The notes beneath the pieces are model-generated. The model saw nothing but the letters and a program-made list of their open reading frames with translations, searched no databases and was not told the DNA's origin. Positions 24,741 through 34,515 of a stretch of 64,000 bases of DNA are shown piece by piece. The DNA comes from Streptomyces sp. NBC_00670 (GTDB lineage Bacteria > Actinomycetota > Actinomycetes > Streptomycetales > Streptomycetaceae). Position numbers and translations under genes: made by a program. The stretch lies in NCBI RefSeq assembly GCF_036226765.1, contig NZ_CP109017.1, positions 5,829,001-5,893,000 of the forward strand, written 5' to 3'. Within the stretch, counting starts at the first letter, position 1, and every line of letters starts with the position of its first letter.

Positions 24741-26140
24741 TGCTCCCGGACCGCCGTCGTCGCCCTGCGGGCTGCTACCAGGACCGGGTCCCAGACCGGG
24801 GAGAACGGTGGGGCGTAGCCCAGATCCAGCGCCGTCATCTGTTCGACCGTCATGCCCGCGGTGAGGGCGACCGCGGCGACGTCCACCCGCTTCGCGGCCC
24901 CCTCGCGGCCGACGATCTGCGTGCCGAGGAGCCGGCCCGTGCGGCGCTCGGCGAGCATCTTCACCGTCATGGGGGCCGCGCCCGGGTAGTAGCCCGCGCG
25001 GCTGGACGACTCGATGGTGACCGCCACGTACCGCAGCCCCGCCCGCCGCGCGTCCTTCTCCCGCAGCCCGGTGCGGGCGATCTCCAGCGCGCAGACCTTG
25101 CTCACGGCCGTGCCGACGACCCCCGGGAACGTGGCGTAGCCGCCGCCCGCGTTGGTGCCGATGACCTGGCCCTGCTTGTTGGCGTGGGTGCCCAGCGCGA
25201 TGTGCCGCTCGCTGCCCGAGACCAGGTCGAGGACCTCGACGCAGTCGCCGCCCGCCCAGATGTTCTCGTATCCGCGCACCCGCATCGCGAGGTCGGTGAG
25301 CAGCCCGCCGTGCGCACCCAGCGGCAGCCCGGCCGCCCGCGCCAGCGCCGTCTCGGGGCGCACGCCGATGCCCAGCACCACGACGTCCGCCGGGTACTCC
25401 GTGCCCCCGGCCACCACGGCCCGCGCCCGGCCGTCGTCACCGGTGAGCACCTCGGTGACCTCGGCGTCGTTCACCATGGTGATGCCCATGCCCGCCATGG
25501 CGTCGTGCACCATGCGGCCCATGTCGGGGTCGAGCGTGGCCATCGGTTCCGCGCCCCGGTTGAGGACGGTCACCTCGTAGCCGCGGTTGAGGAGCGCCTC
25601 CGCCATCTCCACGCCGATGTACCCGGCGCCGACCACCACCGCGCGCCGGCCCTTCGTCGCGGCGAGCGTGTCGAGGAGGGCCTGGCCGTCGTCCAGGGTC
25701 TGCACGCCGTGCACCCCGGGGGCGTCGATGCCGGGCAGTTCGGGGCGGACGGGGCGGGCGCCCGTGGCGATCACCAGCTTGTCGTACGACGTCCAGGACT
25801 CGGCCCCGGAGTCCGCGTCCCGTGCGCGGACCCTGCCGCCCGTGACGTCGATCTCCGTGACCTCGGTACGCATCCGCAGGTCGATGTCGCGGGCCCGGTG
25901 CTCCTCGGGGGTCCGGGCGATCAGGTCGTCCCGGTCGGTGACGTCGCCGCCGACCCAGTACGGGATGCCGCACGCCGAGAACGAGGTGAAGTGGCCGCGC
26001 TCGAACGCCACGATCTCCAGGCGGTCCGGGTCCCGCAGGCGGCGCGCCTGCGACGCGGCGGACATGCCCGCCGCGTCGCCGCCGATCACGACCAGTCGTT
26101 CCCTGCCGCCGCCGTCCGGGCGCGTGCCACTCATGCTCAT
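24731..26140 (-). CDS. FAD-dependent NAD(P)-disulfide oxidoreductase, CoA-disulfide-reductase-like
   Basis: 469-residue flavoprotein. An N-terminal FAD-binding motif (VVIGGDAAGMSAASQARR, ~16-33), the single redox Cys in SFSACGIPYWVGG (~57), a central NAD(P) motif VVVGAGYIGVEMAEALLNRG and a C-terminal dimerisation domain identify the CoA-disulfide reductase / NADH oxidase / peroxide reductase group. GGDAAGMSAA is typical of that group. The likely role is thiol-disulfide or oxygen detoxification; streptomycetes use mycothiol as main thiol, so the physiological substrate is uncertain. The start is the ATG at 26140, with a second ATG two codons on. Confidence 0.82.
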   Translation of the reverse strand: MSMSGTRPDGGGRERLVVIGGDAAGMSAASQARRLRDPDRLEIVAFERGHFTSFSACGIPYWVGGDVTDRDDLIARTPEEHRARDIDLRMRTEVTEIDVTGGRVRARDADSGAESWTSYDKLVIATGARPVRPELPGIDAPGVHGVQTLDDGQALLDTLAATKGRRAVVVGAGYIGVEMAEALLNRGYEVTVLNRGAEPMATLDPDMGRMVHDAMAGMGITMVNDAEVTEVLTGDDGRARAVVAGGTEYPADVVVLGIGVRPETALARAAGLPLGAHGGLLTDLAMRVRGYENIWAGGDCVEVLDLVSGSERHIALGTHANKQGQVIGTNAGGGYATFPGVVGTAVSKVCALEIARTGLREKDARRAGLRYVAVTIESSSRAGYYPGAAPMTVKMLAERRTGRLLGTQIVGREGAAKRVDVAAVALTAGMTVEQMTALDLGYAPPFSPVWDPVLVAARRATTAVREQGA

Positions 26141-26219
26141 GCGAACACGCTACGGGGGCGGGGGAGTCGGCCGTGCGGCGGGCCGGACGGCCGGTCCCCC
26201 TCCGCGGGATGCGCGGGCG

Positions 26220-27227
26220 TCAGTCGCCGTCGCCGGGGACGGGCGGCGCCGTCGGCAGGGTGCCCGGGGCGGTGGCGGGGGCCGCCGCCGGGGCGGGGCG
26301 GCGGGGGAGGCGCGGGCGGACGAGCCGCGTCCAGACCAGCGCCCCCAGGGCGATCACCGCGGCGAACGGCAGCAGCGCGCCGACGGCGAGCGCGATCCAG
26401 CGCAGCAGGGTCAGGAAGACGTCCCAGCCGCCGGCGAGCGCGTCCAGGAACCCGGGGTCGTCGTCCGCGGCCGCCTTCTGGGCCGCCGCCGGGGCCTCGG
26501 TGAGGGAGAGCGTGATGGTGGCGAGGCCGACCCGGTCCTTCAGGGAGGCCTGCTGGGCGAGGAGCGCCTCCAGATCGGCCTCGCGGCTGCTGAGTTCGCT
26601 CTCCAGGGTGACGACGTCGCTCAGCTCGTCCGCCCGGTCCATCAGCTCGCGGATCCGGGCGACGCTGGCGCGCTGCGACTTCACCCGGCTGTCCACGTCG
26701 ACGACCTGGTCGGTGACGTCCTCCGCCTTGGCGGTGCGGTGGAGCAGGACGCCCGTGCCCTGGAGGTCGCCGAGGACCTCGTCGTACTTCTCGGTCGGCA
26801 CGCGGAGCACGACGCGGGTGTGCTCGTGACCGTCGCCGTCCCGGCGTGTGGTCTCGTCGCCGACGTAGCCGCCCGCGTCCTCGGCGGCCGTACGGGCGGT
26901 GCCGAGCGCCTTGGACACGTCCTTGACCCGGACGGTGAGGGAGGCGGTGCGGACGATGCTGCCGGCGGTGAGCTTCGGTGCCTTGGGGGCGGCGGTGCCG
27001 GCGCCCGCCGCGTCGCCCTTGGCGGCGCCGCTGCCGGCCGCGCCCTGCCGCTGCGCCTCCGCGCCGGACGCGGCGGCCTTGTCGCCGGCCGCGCCCGCGC
27101 CGGAGTCGCCGGAGCCGGCGCTGCACCCGGCCAGCGCGAGCGCGGCAGCCAGCAGCGCCACCGCCGGCAGCCGGCGAGGGCGCCGGGCACGCTGGTGTGC
27201 GGAACGTGAACGTGAGCTGGTACGCAT
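26220..27227 (-). CDS. DUF4349 domain lipoprotein
   Basis: 335-residue membrane-anchored protein. An Arg-rich N-terminus and hydrophobic run end in lipobox LAGC (Cys 35). A low-complexity Ala/Gly linker (~36-80) precedes the DUF4349 domain (~80-260), which has a coiled-coil section (SQRASVARIRELMDRADEL) and a conserved RVPTEKYDEVL. A membrane segment (~275-300) and a Pro/Ala-rich cytoplasmic tail follow. The family is of unknown function and found at the cell surface. The start is set at the ATG at 27227, since earlier codons would displace the signal peptide. Confidence 0.8.
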   Translation of the reverse strand: MRTSSRSRSAHQRARRPRRLPAVALLAAALALAGCSAGSGDSGAGAAGDKAAASGAEAQRQGAAGSGAAKGDAAGAGTAAPKAPKLTAGSIVRTASLTVRVKDVSKALGTARTAAEDAGGYVGDETTRRDGDGHEHTRVVLRVPTEKYDEVLGDLQGTGVLLHRTAKAEDVTDQVVDVDSRVKSQRASVARIRELMDRADELSDVVTLESELSSREADLEALLAQQASLKDRVGLATITLSLTEAPAAAQKAAADDDPGFLDALAGGWDVFLTLLRWIALAVGALLPFAAVIALGALVWTRLVRPRLPRRPAPAAAPATAPGTLPTAPPVPGDGD

Positions 27228-27706
27228 CTGGGAGCCCCCCGGGGGTGTCGACGTGCCGGTTGCTACTTCGACGTACGTCCCCCCGCGAACGTTGGCCGCC
27301 CGGCGTACCGAACCCATCACGGTCCGGCCTCGACCCGGACACCGGGGCGGATGACGGTGGCATCGGCCCCCGGGCCCCGCCCGGGGACGGGGCCCGGGCC
27401 GGGCTCCGCCGATGGACCCTGGCCGGGCGCCGGGCGGGGCCGGGCCAGATGGCGGGTCGGCCGGTGAACGGGTACTGCCCGGCGGTCAGCGGGCCGGGGG
27501 CGCCGGTGGCGGTCGGGGGCCGCCCCCGGGGCCGCCGGTACTGGGGTGGCCGGGCCCCCGGCGCGGGGCCCAAGGGCCGGACGGGCGCGCTCCGTGGGGC
27601 CGAGCGGCCCCGGTGCCGCGGGCCGGCCGGCCCCTTCCCCGCGCGGAACGGCCCCGCGGCGAAGGGGGCGGACCGGGTTGTCGGTGGGGTCTGAGAGGGT
27701 GGAGGC
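27228..27706. other. 479-bp gene-free gap, extremely GC-rich
   Basis: Between the divergent DUF4349 and hemY genes lies a stretch rich in GGCCGG and GGCCCC runs. Frames here look like composition artefacts. I see no confident promoter, hairpin or repeat, apart from a GGTGGAGG ribosome binding site just before hemY. Confidence 0.6.
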
Positions 27707-29167
27707 ATGAGCGCAGAGGAGGCCCGTGCGCAGGCCGGGCATGTCGTCGTCATAGGGGGCGGGATCGCCGGACTGGCCGCCGCGCACCGGCTGCTGGACC
27801 GCGGCGCGCGGGTGACGGTCCTGGAGGCCGCGGGCCGTGTCGGCGGCAAGCTGCTGCCCGGCCAGATCGCCGGCGTCCGGGTCGACCTCGGCGCCGAGTC
27901 GATACTGGCCCGCCGCCCCGAGGCGGTCACCCTCGCCCGCGAGGTCGGCCTCGGCGGCCGCCTGACACCGCCCGCCACCGCCTCCGCGTCGATCTGGACC
28001 CGCGACGCCCTGCGCCCCATGCCCAAGGGCCACGTCATGGGCGTCCCCGGCACGGCCGCCGCGCTGTCCGGGCTCCTCTCCCCGGAGGGCCTCGCCCGCA
28101 TCGAACGGGACGCCGACCTGCCGCCCACGGAGATCGGCGACGACGTGGCCGTCGGGGAGTACGTGGCGGCCCGCCTCGGCCGCGAGGTCGTCGACCGCCT
28201 GGTGGAACCGCTCCTCGGCGGGGTCTACGCGGGCGACGCCTACCGGCTGTCGATGCGCTCCGCCGTCCCCCAGCTCTTCGACGCCGCCCGCACCCACACC
28301 TCCCTGACGGCGGCCGTCCGCGAGATCCAGGACCGTACGACCGCCGCCCCGAAGCAGGGCGGCCCGGTGTTCACCGGCATCGAGGGCGGGGTCGGCCGGC
28401 TGCCGCTCGCCGTCGCCGAGTCGGTACGGGCCCGCGGCGGCGAGATCGCCACCCACACTCCCGCCACCGCGCTGCGCCGCACCGCCGACGGCTGGCGGGT
28501 CACCGCGGGGGAGCGGGAACTGGCCGCCGACGCCGTGGTGGTGGCCCTGCCCGCCGGACCCGCCGCCACGCTGCTGCGCGCCGAGGCGCCCGCCGCCGCG
28601 GCCGAGCTGTCCGGCGTCGAGTACGCCTCCATGGCGCTGATCACCCTCGCCTACCGCCGCCGGGACACCGCACTGCCCGAGGGCAGCGGCTTCCTGGTGC
28701 CCCCGGTCGACGGCCGCGCCATCAAGGCCGCCACCTTCGCCTCCCGCAAGTGGGGCTGGATCGCCGAGGAGGACCCCGAACTGCTGGTGCTGCGCACCTC
28801 GGTGGGGCGCTACGGCGAGACGGAGATCCTCGGCCGGGACGACACCGGCCTCGTCGAGCTCTCCCGGCGCGACCTGCGCGCGGCGACCGGCCTCGCGGCC
28901 GAGCCCGTCGCCACCCGGGTCACCCGCTGGGACGACGGCCTGCCGCAGTACCCGGTCGGCCACCACGCGCGCGTGGCCCGCGTCCGCGCGCGCCTCGCCG
29001 CCCTGCCCGGCCTCGCGGTCTGCGGAGCGGCGTACGACGGCGTCGGCATCCCGGCGTGCGTCGCGAGCGCCCACGCCGCCGTGGAGCGGCTCGGCGCCCA
29101 TCTCGCAGGAGTGCGGGAACTCACCGCGCACCCGGTGCCGAGTGCCCGGGCAGGAGCAGGAGAATAG
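27707..29167 (+). CDS. hemY: Coproporphyrinogen III oxidase (HemY/CgoX; annotated protoporphyrinogen oxidase)
   Basis: 486-residue FAD enzyme oxidising coproporphyrinogen III to coproporphyrin III in the actinobacterial/firmicute haem route. The dinucleotide motif is [19 protein letters not shown] (residues 12-30); other family features are EAAGRVGGK and the C-terminal [16 protein letters not shown] that closes the FAD site. The ATG at 27707 is preceded by GGTGGAGG. hemQ begins 5 bp after the stop, so the two are one operon covering successive steps around ferrochelatase. Confidence 0.92.
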   Translation: MSAEEARAQAGHVVVIGGGIAGLAAAHRLLDRGARVTVLEAAGRVGGKLLPGQIAGVRVDLGAESILARRPEAVTLAREVGLGGRLTPPATASASIWTRDALRPMPKGHVMGVPGTAAALSGLLSPEGLARIERDADLPPTEIGDDVAVGEYVAARLGREVVDRLVEPLLGGVYAGDAYRLSMRSAVPQLFDAARTHTSLTAAVREIQDRTTAAPKQGGPVFTGIEGGVGRLPLAVAESVRARGGEIATHTPATALRRTADGWRVTAGERELAADAVVVALPAGPAATLLRAEAPAAAAELSGVEYASMALITLAYRRRDTALPEGSGFLVPPVDGRAIKAATFASRKWGWIAEEDPELLVLRTSVGRYGETEILGRDDTGLVELSRRDLRAATGLAAEPVATRVTRWDDGLPQYPVGHHARVARVRARLAALPGLAVCGAAYDGVGIPACVASAHAAVERLGAHLAGVRELTAHPVPSARAGAGE

Positions 29168-29171
29168 GCCC

Positions 29172-29903
29172 ATGAGTGACGACGCACCCACCACCGAGCA
29201 CGCCCGGATCCCGAACAAGGGCAAGCTGGCCAAGGACCTCAACGAGGTCATCCGCTACACCCTGTGGTCCGTCTTCAAGCTGAAGGACGTGCTCCCCGAG
29301 GACCGCGCCGGGTACGCCGACGAGGTCCAGGAACTGTTCGACCAGCTCGCCGCGAAGGACGTGACCATCCGCGGCACGTACGACGTCTCCGGCCTGCGCG
29401 CCGACGCCGACGTCCTGATCTGGTGGCACGCCGAGACCGCCGACCAGCTCCAGGAGGCGTACAACCTCTTCCGCCGCACGAAGCTGGGCCGCGCGCTGGA
29501 GCCGGTGTGGTCGAACATGGCGCTGCACCGCCCCGCCGAGTTCAACCGCGCGCACATCCCGGCGTTCCTCGCCGACGAGACCCCGCGCGACTACGTCGCC
29601 GTCTACCCGTTCGTGCGCTCCTACGAGTGGTACCTGCTGGCCGACGAGGAGCGCCGCCGGCTGCTCGCCGAGCACGGCAGGATGGCCCGCGACTACCCGG
29701 ACGTGCGCGCCAACACCGTGGCGTCCTTCGCCCTCGGCGACTACGAGTGGGTCCTCGCCTTCGAGGCCGACGAACTGCACCGCATCGTCGACCTCATGCG
29801 CCACCTGCGCGGCTCGGAGACCCGCCGCCACGTGCGCGAGGAGGTCCCGTTCTACACGGGGCGTCGCAAGGATGTCGCGGAGCTGGTGGCGGGGCTGGCC
29901 TGA
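29172..29903 (+). CDS. hemQ: Coproheme decarboxylase HemQ (chlorite-dismutase family)
   Basis: 243 residues, the usual actinobacterial HemQ length. HemQ converts iron-coproporphyrin III to haem b, the last step of the coproporphyrin-dependent pathway. The family core is clear: [18 protein letters not shown], the catalytic-Tyr region [13 protein letters not shown] with Y145 in YPxxR, and [17 protein letters not shown]. The ATG at 29172 follows GGAG at 9 nt; a GTG at 29142 would overlap hemY. The frame ends just before a bidirectional hairpin. Confidence 0.93.
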   Translation: MSDDAPTTEHARIPNKGKLAKDLNEVIRYTLWSVFKLKDVLPEDRAGYADEVQELFDQLAAKDVTIRGTYDVSGLRADADVLIWWHAETADQLQEAYNLFRRTKLGRALEPVWSNMALHRPAEFNRAHIPAFLADETPRDYVAVYPFVRSYEWYLLADEERRRLLAEHGRMARDYPDVRANTVASFALGDYEWVLAFEADELHRIVDLMRHLRGSETRRHVREEVPFYTGRRKDVAELVAGLA

Positions 29904-29932
29904 CGGCGGGCATCAGGGGGCGGCGTGTTCCG

Positions 29933-29955
29933 GGCCCCGCGACTTCCGCGGGGCC
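29933..29955. terminator. Hairpin between convergent hemQ and the TIGR04222-type gene
   Basis: Perfect 9-bp stem GGCCCCGCG/CGCGGGGCC with an ACTTC loop, 30 bp after the hemQ stop and 6 bp from the stop of the minus-strand gene. Confidence 0.6.
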
Positions 29956-29960
29956 GGGGG

Positions 29961-30755
29961 CTACCGGTGGGTGAACGCCGCCCTCAGTTCCGGTTCGCCG
30001 AGCGCCCGGGTGCCGCGGACGGCGACCAGTGCCAGTTCCTGGTCCGTCCCCTCGGCGGCGACGGCCGCGGCGAGCAGCTGCTGACCGGCCGGTGAGGCCC
30101 ACCGGGCGTACGGATGGGCCTCCACCCGGGCGATCGCCAGACAGCTGACGCTCAGCAGCAGCGGCAGCGCGAACCAGAGCGCGACCAGCCAGTCGGCCGC
30201 GCCGCCGTCCTCCGGCATCAGCAGCGCGACGACGCCCAGCGCCACCACGGCCGCGGCGGCGGCCCGCACCTGGCGCACCGCACCCGCCACCGTCGTCCGC
30301 GCCCCGCCCCCGTCCGGCACCGCGAGCCCCGCGGCGGTCAGCCGGGCGGCGAGTCCGCGCACGGCCTCCGTGGCGGCCGCCGCCCTGCGCACCGGCGTGA
30401 TCCTGGACTGGCCCTGTGGCCCTATGGCCGCCAGCACCGACCGCTCCAGCTCGTTCTCGGGCTCCGGGTCCACGACCGTGACCCAGCCGGTGTGCGCCAG
30501 CAGCAGCCGGCGCCCACGCGCCATGGAGACCAGCGTCAGATCGACGACCCTCGTGGGGCCGCCGGACAGGAACGCGGCCTCGTAGAGGGTGAGTTGCCGC
30601 GTCTCGTCCCCTTCCCGGCCGGCGGTGCCGGTGCTCCCGGCGGTCTCGGCAGAGGTGACGACGGCGGTGGCCGCGCGGACCGCGGCGAGGCAGAGCCGTG
30701 CGCAGGCCGTGCCGGCGGCGCACCAGGCCAGAAGCAGCAGGAGGACCGAGACCAT
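29961..30755 (-). CDS. TIGR04222-type membrane protein
   Basis: 264 residues. An N-terminal membrane segment (MVSVLLLLLAWCAAGTACA) precedes a soluble domain containing LTLYEAAFLSGGPTRVVDLTLVSM, the recognisable signature of the TIGR04222 domain, and GWVTVVDPE. Two further hydrophobic segments lie at ~165-215 (VVALGVVALLM, LVALWFALPLLLSVSCLAI). Some members of the family end in a low-complexity tail; this one ends plainly in ELRAAFTHR. It is 128 bp downstream of a DUF692 gene on the same strand, a recurring pairing in actinobacteria as I recall it. Function unknown. Confidence 0.72.
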   Translation of the reverse strand: MVSVLLLLLAWCAAGTACARLCLAAVRAATAVVTSAETAGSTGTAGREGDETRQLTLYEAAFLSGGPTRVVDLTLVSMARGRRLLLAHTGWVTVVDPEPENELERSVLAAIGPQGQSRITPVRRAAAATEAVRGLAARLTAAGLAVPDGGGARTTVAGAVRQVRAAAAAVVALGVVALLMPEDGGAADWLVALWFALPLLLSVSCLAIARVEAHPYARWASPAGQQLLAAAVAAEGTDQELALVAVRGTRALGEPELRAAFTHR

Positions 30756-30883
30756 GGCGTTGATCCAAGACCAACCGGCCGGTCACCGCCATGGGGTTCT
30801 CACGATGCGGACGACATGGGTGGTGCGGGTGTGCGGGATGGGGCGTTCTTGTGCGGGGGGCCTCGGGCGGAGGCGAAGGAACG

Positions 30884-32209
30884 TCAGTGGGGGAGGAGGA
30901 GGCGGGTCGCGCGGGTGAGGCGGGTCGGTGGGGTGGGGCCCGCGCGCTCCAGCCACCAGCGACGCAACCGGCGGCGCGCCCGCGCGCTCACCACTGCGCC
31001 CCCGTCCAGCACGTGCCCCGCGAAGTCCAGCGCGTCCCGCCGGTATCCCCCGCCCATCGGCCGCACCTGCGCATACGCCAGGAATGCCGCCCGATAGCCC
31101 TCCCCCAGGATCTCCGGCAGCTCCGGTGCCACCTTGGCCACCACCCCCGCCCGCTTCGCCGCCAACGCCCGCGCCTGTACCCCGACCCGCACCGCGTCGA
31201 ACCCCTCCGGCACCACCGCCCCCGCGACGAGCGCGGCCAGCAGCGCGGTCTCCGCATGCCCGACCCGCTCCCGGGCGGCGTCGGACGCGGCATCGGACGC
31301 GGCGTCGGACGCGGGGGCGGACACGGCGACGGGACCGGTGACGGTACCGGCGGCCTTGGTCTTCGCAGCTGCCGTCCCCGCTGCCGCGCCCCTCTCCACC
31401 GCCTCCCCGATCGCCCGCAGTTCCCCCTCCAGCTCCGCCCCCGACGGAAAGTCCTCGTCCCGCTCCAGCAACACCCCCGGCGGCCGCACCCGCCCCGCGA
31501 GGTCGGCTAGGATGTCGAGGACCCGCGCGGGCACCGGGTGCGCATGGCTGTCGTGCCAGACACCGTCCCGCTCGTAGCCGCCCGCCACATGCACGTACGC
31601 GATCGCCTCGACCGGCAGCTCGTCGAGCGCCCGTGCCGGATCCTCGCCCCGGTTGACGTGATTGGTGTGCAGATTGGCCACGTCGATCAGCAGCCGCACC
31701 CCCGTGCGGTCGACGAGGTCGTACAGGAACTGGCCCTCCGTCATCTCCTCGCCGGGCCAGGCGAGCAGCGCGGCGATGTTCTCCACCGCGAGCGGCACCG
31801 GCAGCGCGGCCTGCGCGATGCGTACGTTCGCGCACAGCACGTCCAGCGCGTCCCGGGTACGCGGCACCGGCAGCAGATGGCCCGCCTCCAGCAGCGGGGA
31901 ACCGGTGCCGGGGCCGCCCGCGCGGACGAACGCGATGTGCTCGGTGACCAGCGGCGAGCCCAGCGCCTCGGCGCGCTCGGCGAGGGCGGTCAGCCGGGCC
32001 TCGTCGGGGCGGTCGGCGCCGCCGAGGCCGAGGGAGACGCCGTGCGGTACGACGGTCACCCCGCGCTCGCGCAGCCGCAGCAGCGAGTCGGGCAGATGGC
32101 CGGGGCAGAGGTTCTCCGCCACGGCCTCGACCCAGTCGATGCCCGGCATCCGCTCCACGGCCTCCGCGATCTCCGGCCGCCAGCCGATCCCCGTCCCCAG
32201 CCGCTCCAT
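30884..32209 (-). CDS. DUF692 multinuclear-iron-type enzyme with extra C-terminal domain
   Basis: 441 residues. Residues 1-~275 are a DUF692 TIM barrel, the family of the iron oxygenases MbnB and TglH that modify Cys in peptide precursors. Expected metal ligands appear in order: [58 protein letters not shown] and LLERDEDFP. After an Ala/Ser/Asp-repeat linker (~295-325) comes a ~110-residue helical domain ([38 protein letters not shown]) resembling DUF2063, the usual separate partner of DUF692 enzymes. The ATG at 32209 follows GGAGGAGG. The TIGR04222 gene is downstream. Substrate unknown. Confidence 0.78.
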   Translation of the reverse strand: MERLGTGIGWRPEIAEAVERMPGIDWVEAVAENLCPGHLPDSLLRLRERGVTVVPHGVSLGLGGADRPDEARLTALAERAEALGSPLVTEHIAFVRAGGPGTGSPLLEAGHLLPVPRTRDALDVLCANVRIAQAALPVPLAVENIAALLAWPGEEMTEGQFLYDLVDRTGVRLLIDVANLHTNHVNRGEDPARALDELPVEAIAYVHVAGGYERDGVWHDSHAHPVPARVLDILADLAGRVRPPGVLLERDEDFPSGAELEGELRAIGEAVERGAAAGTAAAKTKAAGTVTGPVAVSAPASDAASDAASDAARERVGHAETALLAALVAGAVVPEGFDAVRVGVQARALAAKRAGVVAKVAPELPEILGEGYRAAFLAYAQVRPMGGGYRRDALDFAGHVLDGGAVVSARARRRLRRWWLERAGPTPPTRLTRATRLLLPH

Positions 32210-32328
32210 CCCCGGCCCCCTCCTCCCGTAGGTGACGGTGTCATCGCCCCGGAGGACCCGGCCGAACCGCCCACGGGGACCCTTCAGAGCAACATTTGAG
32301 GTTGCCCGGCCGCGCTTGCGATGCGCCC

Positions 32329-33138
32329 TCAGCCCCGCCGCAGCGCCGGGTGCTCCGCGACCACCGTGGCCGAGCCGGGCGCGATCTCCGTGAAGCCCGC
32401 GTCCCGCACCAACGGCAGCCCGGACGCGGTGAGTTCCGCCCACCGGGACGCCGGCGCCGTACGCACCGCCAGTGGGAAACCGGCCGCCCGCCAGTCGGCG
32501 CGCTGCGCGTCGGACAGCTCCCACCAGGCCAGTTGCGCGCCGTGCCCCGCCTGGGCCATGGCCTTGCCCGCCGACATCTCCAGCTCCGGGTTGAGCCACA
32601 GCACCGGCAGGCCGGCCCCGGCGGCGGGCGGCGGCTCCGGGTCGTCGAGGTCGGTGCCGGAGACCTGCAACCGGGCCAGGTCCTTGGGCCAGCCGTCCAG
32701 CGGTACGGGAGGGAAGACCCGCACCTCGGCGGAGCCGCCGGTGACCGTGAGGCCGTCGAGCGCCTCGGCCCGCCGCCACTCCGCGCCGCGCGCCCGCCGC
32801 ACCACCTTGCGGATGCGGGCGTCCTGCCAGTCCCGCATCGCCCGCGCCCAGGGCCCGTCGCCGAGCGACCGCTCGTCGCTCAGCATCACCAGCACCGCCC
32901 GGGCGGCCGTCTCCAGCGCGTCCGTACGGGCCGGCGGTGCGGCCCGCTCGATGCGGACGACCAGCGGCAGGACAAACTGCCGTGCGGTGTCGCGGGCGGT
33001 CGGCTCGGTGCGGAAGGGGCTGTCCTGCTCGCGCGCGGACGGCGGCGGCACCTCGGCGCCGGCGGGGGCGGGGGCGCTTTCCGGCGCGGCGCTGCTTCCC
33101 GGGGAGGCTGCGGTGTCGGGGGTCGGGTCGGTCGTCAC
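32329..33138 (-). CDS. Peptidyl-tRNA hydrolase 2-like protein
   Basis: 269 residues. The last ~110 resemble Pth2: [21 protein letters not shown] corresponds to the GKxAAQxxHA helix, and [22 protein letters not shown] to the C-terminal strand-turn of that fold. The N-terminal ~150 residues (Pro/Ala-rich then helical, [22 protein letters not shown]) are an actinobacterial addition without an obvious function. True Pth2 is archaeal/eukaryotic; catalytic activity here is not established. It is 119 bp upstream of the DUF692 gene on the same strand, with an open gap and no hairpin. Confidence 0.65.
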   Translation of the reverse strand: MTTDPTPDTAASPGSSAAPESAPAPAGAEVPPPSAREQDSPFRTEPTARDTARQFVLPLVVRIERAAPPARTDALETAARAVLVMLSDERSLGDGPWARAMRDWQDARIRKVVRRARGAEWRRAEALDGLTVTGGSAEVRVFPPVPLDGWPKDLARLQVSGTDLDDPEPPPAAGAGLPVLWLNPELEMSAGKAMAQAGHGAQLAWWELSDAQRADWRAAGFPLAVRTAPASRWAELTASGLPLVRDAGFTEIAPGSATVVAEHPALRRG

Positions 33139-33177
33139 GGTCCCCAGTCTGCCAGGGGCGCGATCACGGCCGTCCGG

Positions 33178-33429
33178 TCAGCCCGAGCAGGCGGTCCGCT
33201 GGGCCTCCTGCCACTCGCAGACGGGGCACAGGGTTGTCCCCTTCCGCGACTCCGGGTACTCCGTCGGCTCCCGGCACAGCACGCACTCGGCGTACGGCGG
33301 CCGGTCGGCCTTCGGCACCGACCCCGCCGTGGCCCCGGCGGGCGCGCAGTAGCCGTCCGTGTCCGCCGCGGACTCCACCGGCTGCCGCGGCTCCCGTGTC
33401 TGCCGCGCTTCCCCTGTCTTCTCCACCAT
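33178..33429 (-). CDS. Small protein with paired CxxC motifs
   Basis: 83 residues. The C-terminal half holds CVLCREPTEYPESRKGTTLCPVCEWQEA, i.e. C-x2-C-x15-C-x2-C, a probable zinc ribbon; the N-terminal half is polar and probably disordered. It ends 39 bp upstream of the Pth2-like start. No family is recognised. Small zinc-ribbon proteins often bind nucleic acid or act as adaptors; this is inference only. Confidence 0.6.
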   Translation of the reverse strand: MVEKTGEARQTREPRQPVESAADTDGYCAPAGATAGSVPKADRPPYAECVLCREPTEYPESRKGTTLCPVCEWQEAQRTACSG

Positions 33430-33481
33430 GACACCAGCGTAGAGCCGCCCACCGACAGTCGCGGTCCGGTGCGGGTCCGGC

Positions 33482-34366
33482 TCAGTGCCGCCCCGTCGAG
33501 GCGCCGATGAGCTCCGAGACCCGGACGAACCGGTAGCCGCGCTCGCGCAGCTTTGGGACGACCTTCCGCACCGCCTGCTCGGTCGCCGGGGCCGCGCTGC
33601 GGGTGCAGTGCAGGACGACCACGGAACCGGGGCGGACGCCGTCGAGCACCTGCCGCGCCACGGCGTCGGCGTCCGTCGCGAAGGCGTCCCCGCCGACCAC
33701 GTCCCACTGCACCGCCGTGACCCCGAGCGCGTTGACCGCGTGCAGCGACCGCCGGTCGTGGCAGCCGCCCGGGAAGCGGAAGTACGGCATCGGACGGTCC
33801 ACTCCCGCCGTGCGGATCGCGGTGAACGCGCGTTCGACCTCGGTGCGCATGCGGTCCGTGTCGCCGTCCAGCGTCGGCAGCCCGTAGCAGTCGGCGGTGA
33901 AGGAGTAGTGGCTGTAGGAGTGGTTGGCGATCTCGAAGAGCGGGTCCCGGCCGATGGCCTTGGCCTCGCCCGGGTACTCCTCGGCCCATCGGCCCGTCAT
34001 GAACACGGTCGCCGGGACCTTCAGCGCGCGCAGGGTGTCGATCAGCCCAGGGTTGTCGAAGTGCTCCCCGGCGGCGGCGCGCGGTCCCTCGTCGGCGGTC
34101 ATGTCGGCGTCGAAGGTGAGGGCGACCGTCTTGTGCGCGGCGTCGCGCGGCCCGTGCGAGAAGACGGGGGCGAGACCGCCCGGCCCTGGGGCCAGGGTGG
34201 GCGGCTTCGGGGAGGCGGTCGGCGAGGAGTGGGCGGACGGGGCGGCGGTGGAGGGGCGGGGCCCGGGGTGCGCGCCGGTGGCGGTGCCGCAGCCGGCCAG
34301 GGCGGCGACGGGGAGGAGGCAGAGGGCGGGGACGAGGGCGAGGTGACGAAGGCGTCGAGAGATCAC
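33482..34366 (-). CDS. Polysaccharide deacetylase family lipoprotein
   Basis: 294 residues. Signal peptide and lipobox ALAGC (Cys 26), Pro/Ser-rich linker (~30-60), then a NodB-type deacetylase domain. Motif 1 reads TFDADMT where TFDDG is usual, motif 2 is NHSYSHYS with both metal His, motif 3 is RFPGGCHD, and the C-terminal motifs are WDVVGGDAF and VVLHC. It should be extracellular and act on N- or O-acetyl groups of cell-wall glycan or chitin-like polymers. The changed motif 1 keeps the second metal Asp but alters the base neighbourhood. Confidence 0.85.
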   Translation of the reverse strand: MISRRLRHLALVPALCLLPVAALAGCGTATGAHPGPRPSTAAPSAHSSPTASPKPPTLAPGPGGLAPVFSHGPRDAAHKTVALTFDADMTADEGPRAAAGEHFDNPGLIDTLRALKVPATVFMTGRWAEEYPGEAKAIGRDPLFEIANHSYSHYSFTADCYGLPTLDGDTDRMRTEVERAFTAIRTAGVDRPMPYFRFPGGCHDRRSLHAVNALGVTAVQWDVVGGDAFATDADAVARQVLDGVRPGSVVVLHCTRSAAPATEQAVRKVVPKLRERGYRFVRVSELIGASTGRH

Positions 34367-34515
34367 CGCATGAAGATAAGCGGATAAATGTGACGAATCG
34401 GGCAGTGAAGGCGGCGTCGGCCGCAGTGGAGGGGGGACGTCACCCGACGGCGGTAGTCCCCAGCCTCTCGGTAGCCTCTCGGTCCCCCCTTCAGCCCCCT
34501 ACGGCTCCTCGGGGC

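Noticed and set aside
30756-30883. Searched for a short Cys-rich precursor peptide between the DUF692 and TIGR04222 genes.
   Set aside because: Small frames there are composition artefacts (Gly/Arg runs) without ribosome binding sites.
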